Shown here piece after piece: positions 1 through 6,392 of a stretch of 64,000 nucleotides of DNA. Below the pieces are notes generated by a model. That model was not told the origin of the DNA, did no database searches, and saw nothing but the letters and a program-made list of their open reading frames with translations. Position numbers and translations under genes: made by a program. This DNA comes from Gp6-AA40 sp036802945 (lineage in GTDB: Bacteria > Acidobacteriota > Vicinamibacteria > Vicinamibacterales > UBA2999): positions 1-64,000 of the forward strand of contig DAIRVG010000001.1 of the NCBI GenBank assembly GCA_036802945.1. Direction: 5' to 3'. Numbering within the stretch: the first letter of the stretch is position 1; the number at the start of each line of letters is the position of its first letter.

Positions 1-128
1 CCAATAAGCTGAGGGAGGATCTCGGAGATCGGCAACTGCTGCTGCGCCGCGGCCCCGCCGGCGCTTGACACCACGAGAACAAGCACGCCCAGCGCGTTTC
101 GCCTGAATGTTCGATGTGACGGCGACAT
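1..128 (-). CDS. Exported protein, N-terminal fragment cut by the window edge
   Basis: Read on the minus strand from an ATG at 128-126. The 42 visible codons form a typical signal peptide: a basic start (SHRTFRRN), a hydrophobic core (ALGVLVLVVSS) and an Ala-rich cleavage site ending AAAQQQ. The mature part continues outside the window, so the function cannot be told. The call rests only on the signal-peptide pattern. Confidence 0.55.
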   Translation of the reverse strand, partial: MSPSHRTFRRNALGVLVLVVSSAGGAAAQQQLPISEILPQLI

Positions 129-420
129 TCTGATGAGATTCGGTTAGCCGCCGAAGATTATCAGCTCTGAAGGGCCTGACGCGCCAGGATGACCAAGTGG
201 ACGATAGGAACCCCTTCCGGATTCGCACAAACAAAGAAAGGGCGCCCACCTGGACGCCTATATCCTGCGGACGGATGGTGGGCCGGAGCGTCCTGTAGCG
301 AACGCCAGCGACGACCTTATTCGCACAAATTCGCACACGCCTCGCCTACGCGAGTAGGCCCATCAGATGCTGACAACCAATCTAAAACACAACCGACGGG
401 CGCGCTCTGTCGATCGGGCC
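129..420. other. Gene-poor stretch with short repeats
   Basis: No convincing gene. It holds three copies of the nonamer ATTCGCACA (about 220-228, 320-328, 330-338) and one copy of a 52-bp direct repeat (288-339) that recurs at 1182-1233. The short reading frames here have no recognisable product. Confidence 0.5.
288..339 (+). repeat. 52-bp direct repeat, copy 1
   Basis: Matches 1182-1233 at about 46 of 52 positions by manual alignment. Weaker similarity extends about 15 bp upstream. Its distal half contains two adjacent ATTCGCACA nonamers separated by one A. The arrangement resembles recombinase arm-type binding sites or the ends of a lost insertion, but no integrase gene is present. Confidence 0.7.
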
Positions 421-786
421 CTATTGGGCGCGTGCGGGAACCGGCGTGATGGTGAGCTGACGCCGCATTCCTTGGCGTTCAACGGTCATCTTGACGGTTC
501 GGCCGGGCGGGGTCTCCGCCACATTGCGCTGGAACCGGCGAACGCTTTCGACAGGTATCCCATCGAAATCGATTACAACATCGTCCTTCCTGAGTCCCGC
601 CTTCTCCGCGGGCGTGTCGCGCAGCACGTCAGTCACGACGACATTCTGGCGAGTGACAGAGTCGCGAACGAGCGCACCAATCGTTGCACCCGGAGCGGTG
701 AGGGGCGGCAAATCGCGCTGTTGCCCGGGAAGTGGAGTCGCGAACAGCAGTGCGGCGAAAGCCAACCTGAGGATGCGACCCTTCAT
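421..786 (-). CDS. Small secreted PDZ-domain protein
   Basis: 121 aa. A signal peptide (about residues 1-21, ending in PLPGQ) is followed by one PDZ domain filling most of the protein, with the usual GLRKDDVVIDFDG core and an NVAETPPGRTVKMTVER strand region. No protease domain is attached, so it is probably a periplasmic peptide-binding adaptor or the detached PDZ part of a DegP/CtpA-like protein. A strong Shine-Dalgarno (GAGGAGGT, plus-strand 791-798) sits about 5 nt before the ATG and fixes the start. It stands alone on the minus strand, downstream of a tRNA-Leu remnant and a terminator. Confidence 0.75.
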   Translation of the reverse strand: MKGRILRLAFAALLFATPLPGQQRDLPPLTAPGATIGALVRDSVTRQNVVVTDVLRDTPAEKAGLRKDDVVIDFDGIPVESVRRFQRNVAETPPGRTVKMTVERQGMRRQLTITPVPARAQ

Positions 787-928
787 GCAAACCTCCTCGT
801 AGGCATATTGTCCATCACAGGAGGGTCGGCGGCTCAGCGGTCACATCTTGAAGGCTCGGAACGTCAGTGGCAGAACACCTTGCCCGCTTCTCTCGTGATC
901 GATCCGTGATCGATCTGGTCCACAGAAG

Positions 929-953
929 CAAAAAACCCCAGCGTTTGCTGGGG
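929..953 (-). terminator. Rho-independent terminator, minus strand
   Basis: A perfect 7-bp stem (CCCCAGC / GCTGGGG at 936-942 and 947-953) with a 4-nt loop is followed on the minus strand by six T. It lies downstream of the tRNA-Leu remnant and repeat copy A, the same arrangement as at the intact tRNA-Leu, which suggests a former tRNA transcription unit. Confidence 0.75.
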
Positions 954-964
954 TTCTCGTGTCT

Positions 965-1046
965 TGGTGCGGAAGGGGGGACTCGTTCACGAAGACCGAG
1001 GCGTCTTCGCCGAAGGTCGAGTGACTGAGCCGCCCTGGAGCACCAG
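965..1046 (-). repeat. tRNA-Leu-derived repeat element, copy A
   Basis: Read on the minus strand, the element ends with the 3' end of tRNA-Leu: its 21 nt at 965-985, including the CCA complement, are identical to 4105-4125 of the intact gene. The rest (about 60 bp with shared blocks GAAGACCGAGGCG and CGAGTG.CTGAGCC) is not tRNA-like but recurs in copy B at 3987-4066. Confidence 0.65.
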
Positions 1047-1064
1047 AGCGAGCGTAGCGAGCGA

Positions 1065-1123
1065 TGGTGCGGAGGGGGGACTCGAACCCGCACGATATTG
1101 CTACCGCCAGCCCCTCAAACTGG
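1065..1123 (-). pseudogene. tRNA-Leu(GAG) 3' fragment
   Basis: These 59 nt match the 3' two thirds of the intact tRNA-Leu at 4105-4164, from the anticodon arm (loop TTGAGGG) through variable arm and T-arm to CCA, with a 1-nt deletion in the acceptor strand and two substitutions. Similarity stops abruptly at 1123. The 5' acceptor strand and D-arm are missing, so it cannot fold as a tRNA. This is the usual footprint of an integration event at a tRNA 3' end, or of a partial gene duplication. Confidence 0.8.
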
Positions 1124-1181
1124 ACGATTTGCTGTGCTGACGCGAACTGACGCGTATCGTGCGTATCGATGTTGGGCAGAA

Positions 1182-1233
1182 GCGTTCTCAAGCGAACGCA
1201 TGCGACGACTTTATTCGCACAAATTCGCACACG
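1182..1233 (+). repeat. 52-bp direct repeat, copy 2
   Basis: Partner of 288-339. It also ends in two ATTCGCACA nonamers and lies about 60 bp beyond the broken end of the tRNA-Leu fragment. From 1234 to 1442 no gene is visible; a TATAGAT hexamer-like element near 1409-1415 may be the -10 of the next gene. Confidence 0.7.
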
Positions 1234-1442
1234 GCTTGTCGCAGTCACCGGCTTCACACGATGGGCGGTCTTGGAGGTGGCGGGGACGTCGATTTCGGAG
1301 CTGAAGCACCTCGTGCCGACCAAGTGGAGATCGCCCCGCTGGCGCCGCGCTCCAACCGGCGACGAAACCAGCCCAGAGTAACCAGGTTTTTGCTTCAGCT
1401 CAGGGGTGGTATAGATTGTTGATGTTTTCCGGGGAGGACGGC

Positions 1443-2480
1443 ATGAGCGTCAAGTCTGTGACCCTTGCGGTCGCAGTGGCCGTGCTGAGCGCAAGCACCG
1501 CCGTAGCGCAGGGCTGGCACGATTACATCAGCCGGGATGAGTTCTTCCTGATCAGCGTGCCGTCGGAGCTGCAAGTCACGTCAACCACCTATCGCGCCGC
1601 GTCGGGCGCGATGCTGCCGGCGAAGCAGTTCGTCGCGATCGAAGGCCAGCGGCGTTATACGGTCACGGTCGTGCACTACATGAATGCCAGCGCGGCCGAC
1701 GAAGCCGCCGCCGTTGAACATGCGGTGCGGAGCTTCCGCAATCGCGGGTCACAAGTCACCTATGACCGCGCGCAGGTGATGGAGGGTGTCCCCGGCCACA
1801 TGATCTACCTCTTGAATCCCGACCAGAGCCGCGTCGCGGCTGGCATCATCCTGCATCCGAGGGATACGGGTCATGGCGGGCCGGGGCGCCTGTATATCCT
1901 CGAGGGCCACGTGCCCGCGGGGGCGGCGCCGCCGATACAATTCCCGCAATCCTTTTTCCTGATGGACGAGAACGCCAAGCGGCTGGATTATGAGACCAAC
2001 GCCGCCGGGCGGAGAGTGCCGATAGTTCGCACCCAGCAGGCCGGCGTCAGCCGCCCCTACGGGGCTCGCGAGCCGGCGACCTGCACGGCCGCGGATCAGG
2101 CGCAAGGCAAGCCGACGGCAGCTCAGGTCGCGCAGTACATCCGGTGCACGCTCGAAGGTGTCGCCGACGGCGCGCTTTTCCTCATCGAGAATATCCAGGT
2201 GCGAGAGATCGGCGCCGCCGAGCAGGTTGACGCGAGCTTCTTCCCGGACATCGACACCCGACTGCCCGTATATCCGATTCGGGGCAGCCTGCTGCGCTAC
2301 AACTGCGATCGGGAAGGCCGGAACGTGGCTTGGGGCCGCGCCGATCCGGGCGCCAACTGCGTGAGCTTTCTCGAGGCGAATGCCTCCGGCCATTGCTACA
2401 AGACCACCGCCGGCGTCTGGAGCTGCAGCATGTCGGACCTGGTGACGCAGAAGACGGAGAAGGTCGCGCCGCCGAAATAG
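1443..2480 (+). CDS. Secreted protein of unknown function
   Basis: 345 aa. The start is the ATG preceded by GGGGAGGAC (1430-1438); an in-frame ATG at 1416 lacks a ribosome site. A signal peptide covers about residues 1-22 (cleavage after STAVAQ). The mature protein has an N-terminal alpha/beta-looking region and a Cys-containing C-terminal third (Cys in ATCTAAD, IRCTLEG, YNCDREG, ANCVSF, GHCYKT, WSCSMS), which may form disulfides in the periplasm. I do not recognise the family. It lies 12 nt upstream of the DUF6152 gene and probably shares its transcript. Confidence 0.6.
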   Translation: MSVKSVTLAVAVAVLSASTAVAQGWHDYISRDEFFLISVPSELQVTSTTYRAASGAMLPAKQFVAIEGQRRYTVTVVHYMNASAADEAAAVEHAVRSFRNRGSQVTYDRAQVMEGVPGHMIYLLNPDQSRVAAGIILHPRDTGHGGPGRLYILEGHVPAGAAPPIQFPQSFFLMDENAKRLDYETNAAGRRVPIVRTQQAGVSRPYGAREPATCTAADQAQGKPTAAQVAQYIRCTLEGVADGALFLIENIQVREIGAAEQVDASFFPDIDTRLPVYPIRGSLLRYNCDREGRNVAWGRADPGANCVSFLEANASGHCYKTTAGVWSCSMSDLVTQKTEKVAPPK

Positions 2481-2492
2481 GAGGTTTAGTCC

Positions 2493-2870
2493 ATGCGCTT
2501 CACATCAATCGCTCTTGTGGCCGCAGCGGCCGCACTGCTGTCCATTCCGGCGTGGGCGCATCATTCCCACGTCAATTACAACACCAATGAATTCACAACC
2601 GTGTCCGGCACCATCACCGAGGTGGTATGGACGAACCCACATGTCTGGATCTACATGGATGTGACCAATGGACAGGGCCGACCGCAGATGTGGGCCATGG
2701 AGGGCGGGAGCGTGACCTCGCTGATGCGCGGCGGCTGGCAACGCAGCAGCATGAAGCCGGGCGACAAGGTCAGCGTGCGCTGTCATCGCCTGCGCGACGG
2801 GTCGGAAGGCTGCCTGCTCGGCTACGTGACGAACATCAACGGCACGGCCATGGACAAGGAGTTCGACTGA
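2493..2870 (+). CDS. DUF6152-family periplasmic protein
   Basis: 125 aa. Signal peptide (about 1-22, ending AWA) followed by the family hallmarks: HHSHVNYNT at the mature N-terminus, GTITEVVWTNPHVWIYMDV, WAMEGGSVTSLMRGGW, and KPGDKVSVRCHRLRDGS. The His pair at the mature N-terminus and the conserved NPHVW suggest metal or small-ligand binding, but the role is unknown. GGAGG at 2481-2485 serves as ribosome site. The gene sits between the unknown secreted protein and the dienelactone hydrolase, consistent with an exported-protein operon. Confidence 0.8.
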   Translation: MRFTSIALVAAAAALLSIPAWAHHSHVNYNTNEFTTVSGTITEVVWTNPHVWIYMDVTNGQGRPQMWAMEGGSVTSLMRGGWQRSSMKPGDKVSVRCHRLRDGSEGCLLGYVTNINGTAMDKEFD

Positions 2871-2914
2871 ACGGGTCTGTGATAGTCTCCACCCGCCGAA
2901 AGGGAGGGCATCCA

Positions 2915-3850
2915 GTGCAGCAAACACCGGAACAGGCAAAAACAAAGATTCCCGCGGAAGCGGTCGAACTGTATACGCAATTCATTCACGGTGAGATCAG
3001 TCGTCGCGACTTCATGGATACGGTGTCACGGCGTTTTGCTGTCGCCGGACTGACGACTGCGGCGATTGTCGAAGCGTTGATGCCGAACTATGCGCTGGGG
3101 CAGCAGGTTCGCAAGGATGACGAGCGGATCAAAGCGACCTATGAAACCATTCCGTCACCCAGTGGAAATGGTTACATCAAGGGCTATTTCGTCCGACCAT
3201 TCAGCCAGGATACCCGTGCCGAGACGCCGACGAAACTGCCCACCGTTCTCGTCATACACGAGAATCGGGGACTCAATCCGCATACTGAGGACGTCGCACG
3301 ACGGTTTGCGCTGCAGAACTTCATGGCATTTGCGCCCGACGCGCTGACGACGGTCGGCGGTTATCCAAACGACGACTACAAGGGCGGCCAGCTATTTGGC
3401 AAGATCGATCGCCCCAAGTTGACCTCGGACTTCATCGCTTGCGCGCAATGGCTGAAAGCCCATCCGCTCTCGAACGGCAAAGTCGCGGTCACCGGTTTCT
3501 GCTTCGGTGGCAGCATATCCAACAATCTGGCTACTCTGCTGGGTGCGGACTTGTCGGCAGCCGCTCCGTTTTACGGCGGCGCACCCCCCGCGGCGGACGT
3601 ACCGAAAATCAAAGCCGCGATCCTCGTACACCATGGCGCGCTCGATAAGGCGCTGGTGGACGCATATCCCGCTTACGAGGCGGCCCTGAAGCAAAACAGC
3701 ATCCCGCACGAAGGCCACATCTATCCGAACTCCGTTCATGGTTTCTTTAATGACGCCACGCCGGAACGCTACAACAAAGCTGCGGCGGAGGAGGCGTGGG
3801 GCCGCACCATCGCGTGGTTCAACAAGTACACGCGCGTACCCGTGTCCTAA
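2915..3850 (+). CDS. Tat-exported dienelactone hydrolase family protein
   Basis: 311 aa. The GTG start is chosen because GGGAGGG (2902-2908) lies 6 nt before it. A Tat motif (SRRDFM, residues 29-34) and a hydrophobic stretch (41-53) precede the alpha/beta-hydrolase domain. Catalytic residues look intact: nucleophile Cys in GFCFGG, Asp in the GALDKAL region and His in SVHGFF. Members hydrolyse dienelactones or related esters, but the natural substrate of this exported subfamily is unknown. A terminator follows 29 nt after the stop, closing the three-gene unit starting at 1443. Confidence 0.85.
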   Translation: MQQTPEQAKTKIPAEAVELYTQFIHGEISRRDFMDTVSRRFAVAGLTTAAIVEALMPNYALGQQVRKDDERIKATYETIPSPSGNGYIKGYFVRPFSQDTRAETPTKLPTVLVIHENRGLNPHTEDVARRFALQNFMAFAPDALTTVGGYPNDDYKGGQLFGKIDRPKLTSDFIACAQWLKAHPLSNGKVAVTGFCFGGSISNNLATLLGADLSAAAPFYGGAPPAADVPKIKAAILVHHGALDKALVDAYPAYEAALKQNSIPHEGHIYPNSVHGFFNDATPERYNKAAAEEAWGRTIAWFNKYTRVPVS

Positions 3851-3878
3851 GTCCAAAAGCATTCGGCTCCCAAATAGG

Positions 3879-3918
3879 AATCGGCCTTCTTCCGCATGGG
3901 GAAGGCCGATTTCTTTTT
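3879..3918 (+). terminator. Rho-independent terminator after dienelactone hydrolase
   Basis: A 10-bp stem AATCGGCCTT / AAGGCCGATT (3879-3888 and 3902-3911) is followed by TCTTTTT. Confidence 0.85.
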
Positions 3919-3986
3919 GGCAAGGGAGGGGAAGCGCGCCGGCTGGGTGGCTGAAGCCGGCCTGCCGCGCCCGAGCGAGTGAAATG

Positions 3987-4066
3987 TCGGAAGGGGGGAC
4001 TCGTGCCCGAAGACCGAGGCGCGAAGCGCCGATGATCGAGTGCCTGAGCCTCCCACGACGCACCAG
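3987..4066 (-). repeat. tRNA-Leu-derived repeat element, copy B
   Basis: Second copy of the element at 965-1046 (roughly 75% identity by eye). Its tRNA-like end is shorter (3990-4003, preceded by TC instead of the TGGTGC). It lies just downstream (minus strand) of the intact tRNA-Leu terminator. Confidence 0.6.
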
Positions 4067-4070
4067 ATCG

Positions 4071-4099
4071 AAAAAGGCCCGGGAGCGCCGGGCCTTTTC
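4071..4099 (-). terminator. Terminator of tRNA-Leu
   Basis: Stem AAAAGGCCCGG / CCGGGCCTTTT with a short loop, read on the minus strand immediately after the tRNA; the T-run is on the minus-strand 3' side. Confidence 0.85.
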
Positions 4100-4104
4100 T
4101 GATC

Positions 4105-4191
4105 TGGTGCGGAAGGGGGGACTCGAACCCCCACGATATTGCTACCGCCAGCCCCTCAAGCTGGTGCGTCTGCCAATTCCGCCACTTCCGC
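4105..4191 (-). tRNA. tRNA-Leu(GAG)
   Basis: 87 nt including an encoded CCA. The acceptor stem pairs GCGGAAG with CTTCCGC; anticodon stem CCAGC/GCTGG encloses the loop TTGAGGG (anticodon GAG). The long variable arm is that of a class II tRNA, and the T-arm carries GGGGGTTCGAGTCCCCC. A partial copy of its 3' portion lies at 1065-1123, and shorter 3'-end copies are part of the flanking repeats. Confidence 0.95.
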
Positions 4192-4253
4192 GTGGTGTGA
4201 GTCGTGTTGCCGAACTTTGCTTGTAAGGGATCGCCCGCGGCCGGAGACGATCC

Positions 4254-4282
4254 AGTATATGAGAGAGGCCGCACCGCGCCAA
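4254..4282 (-). promoter_or_regulatory. Sigma70-type promoter of tRNA-Leu
   Basis: On the minus strand TTGGCG (plus 4277-4282) is separated by exactly 17 nt from TATACT (plus 4254-4259). The predicted start is about 50-55 nt upstream of the mature tRNA. Confidence 0.75.
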
Positions 4283-4357
4283 TAGAAGACGTAGCGCCGG
4301 CCAAGCTCTACGACGGCAGGCTCGGCTCGAGAGGACGCAAGGGGCGTCGGACGTTTC

Positions 4358-6256
4358 TCAAAATTTGCCCTTCGCCGTGAATGTGCGCACGGCCTCGACC
4401 GTTCCCGCTGCTATCAGCCGTGCGTTCTCCTGCAGCCGCGCGCGACCGAACAGGGCATCAAATCCGAAGATGCGCGGCTCGGGCATGACGAGGGCGGTGC
4501 TGCGCGAGCTGCCGGTCAGCTCGACCGAGTACGTCCGGGTGGTGATCGGCGTGCCGAACTGAGTTGAGGGCGTCTCGGACACCAGCGCGACGTTAACGGT
4601 GACTTCGATGTCAGCGGCTGCCTGGTTGCCGACGACTGGAAATGCGTCTGCTTGCAGGGCCCGTACGAGCTCCGAACGAATCTCTCCACATACGTCAGTG
4701 AATGCCTGACACGTCACTGAGACGGAGGGAGCGCTCCGTGCGGGTTGCGCTGGCGCCGCCGGCACAGGCGCTGGGGCAGTGACAGGCGCGGTGGCTGGCG
4801 GCGTTTGACCGAGCGTGACCCCCGACTGCGGTGGCGCCGATGTGAGGGGTGGTGGGCCAACGGACGGAGCCTGTGGTCTCGAGGCGCTCTCATCCTGCGC
4901 GGGGACACGGCCGGATCCGTAGTCAATCGGCGGCGACGATCGCACGGATGCGGGATTCGAGGGGATGTTGGCCTCGGAGACTGGCCGCACTGGCGCTGGG
5001 GCGGGTGTTGCCGGGGGCGGTACGGACAACACCACCGGGCGCTGAATCGTCTCGGAGGGACGGATCTCTTCCGGAGTGTCGTTCGACAGGCCGACTCCGG
5101 CGACGATCGCAGCGGCGACGGCGCCGAGCACGAGCAAGACTGCCGCGACGCGCCCACTGGTCCATGCAGCAATGTCGAGCCCAGCGGGCGGGCGCGCAGC
5201 TGGAAGGCGATCGCCGCTGTCCGCCGGCAAGGCCGCGAATCGGCGGGGGGCCGCCGGACGAACGAGCGTTCCCTCCGTGGTCGGGATCGACGCTCGTGGC
5301 ATCGTGGGTTGACTATTGATTTCCGCGAGCGCTCGCTCGAGAGCATCCGCAAATTCGTCCGCGGACTGAAAGCGCCGCTCGGGATCCTTTTCGAGGCAGC
5401 GCATGGCCACCGCGTCCAGTGCAGGGAGCACTCGCAGGTCGGGCCGCCTCGCGGAGGGAATGGGCGGAACCTCCGTCGCGAGCCTGACGAGCACGGAGGT
5501 CACTGCTGCATCACCGAACGGGACCTCGCCCGTGATCATCTCGTAGAGAATCACGCCGAGCGAGTACAGATCGGCCCGATGATCGACCGGCCTGCCGGCA
5601 GCCTGTTCCGGCGACATGTAGTGCGGCGTGCCGAGCATGTATCCCGCCGCCGTCAACTGAGTGGACTCATCGAACGTCTTTGCGATCCCGAAATCCACGA
5701 GCTTCACAACCTTCCGGTCGCCCTCGGACGCCAGCATTAGGTTGTCGGACTTCAAGTCGCGGTGCACGATCTGTTTTCGATGCGCCGATGAGAGCGCGCT
5801 GGCGACCTGACGCAGGATGTCGATGGAATCCCACGGCGTAAGCGGTCCGTTCCGCCGTATCACCTCCTTCAAGCTCGGACCGTCGATGAACTCCATCGCG
5901 ATGTACAACGTGCCCTCAGGCGTCTGGCCCAAGTCGTATACAGACACGATGTTCGGATGGTTCAGATTGGACGCGGCGCGCGCTTCACGCTGGAACCGTG
6001 CGACGACTTCGTCCGAGGTGACGAGTTCGTTCTTGATCACCTTGACTGCGACGGTCTTGTCGAGCATGACGTGCACCGCGCGGTAGACGGAGCCCATGCC
6101 CCCGGCGGTGATAAAGGAATCGATGCGGTACTTTCCGTCGAGCAGCGTTCCGAGGTGCTGATGGTCTGTCCGCCGTGTCACCAGTGGCGTCCCGTCGCGT
6201 ACGCAAATCCTGACGGTCGAGCCGTAAGAAGTGCCGCACGTGGCGCAGACAGGCAT
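4358..6256 (-). CDS. Transmembrane Ser/Thr protein kinase with N-terminal zinc ribbon
   Basis: 632 aa. Residues 4-22 carry a short Cys motif (CATC...C) resembling a half zinc ribbon. The Hanks-type kinase domain spans about 41-312: glycine loop TAGGMGSVY (50-58), Lys72 in AVKVI, Glu91, HRDLKSDN (165-172), DFG (188-190), and SPEQ (215-218). A Pro/Ala-rich linker and one transmembrane segment (about 369-390) follow. After a second Pro-rich linker, the C-terminal domain (about 525-632) should be extracytoplasmic; it has two Cys (CQAFTDVC) and looks like a CsgG/TolB-N-type alpha/beta module (inference). All catalytic residues are present, so it should be active. The gene lies 136 nt downstream of the secreted protein at 6393-8156. 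Confidence 0.9.
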   Translation of the reverse strand: MPVCATCGTSYGSTVRICVRDGTPLVTRRTDHQHLGTLLDGKYRIDSFITAGGMGSVYRAVHVMLDKTVAVKVIKNELVTSDEVVARFQREARAASNLNHPNIVSVYDLGQTPEGTLYIAMEFIDGPSLKEVIRRNGPLTPWDSIDILRQVASALSSAHRKQIVHRDLKSDNLMLASEGDRKVVKLVDFGIAKTFDESTQLTAAGYMLGTPHYMSPEQAAGRPVDHRADLYSLGVILYEMITGEVPFGDAAVTSVLVRLATEVPPIPSARRPDLRVLPALDAVAMRCLEKDPERRFQSADEFADALERALAEINSQPTMPRASIPTTEGTLVRPAAPRRFAALPADSGDRLPAARPPAGLDIAAWTSGRVAAVLLVLGAVAAAIVAGVGLSNDTPEEIRPSETIQRPVVLSVPPPATPAPAPVRPVSEANIPSNPASVRSSPPIDYGSGRVPAQDESASRPQAPSVGPPPLTSAPPQSGVTLGQTPPATAPVTAPAPVPAAPAQPARSAPSVSVTCQAFTDVCGEIRSELVRALQADAFPVVGNQAAADIEVTVNVALVSETPSTQFGTPITTRTYSVELTGSSRSTALVMPEPRIFGFDALFGRARLQENARLIAAGTVEAVRTFTAKGKF

Positions 6257-6392
6257 GATGTGCGGAGTCTACCTCCGCCCCGGCCAGCCGGTGGGCCCCC
6301 TACCGGTACGCCGCCGCGCGGGCATCGTGTGGCTCCCTTCGGTAAGCTCTGAGCGGCCAACTGCGCTGAATATGATGCCTCCTTCGTCCTGA

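Noticed and set aside
2627..2914. Longer dienelactone hydrolase starting inside the DUF6152 gene
   Set aside because: The upstream part of the frame is a shadow of the DUF6152 gene; the GTG at 2915 has a good ribosome site and gives a Tat signal near the N-terminus.
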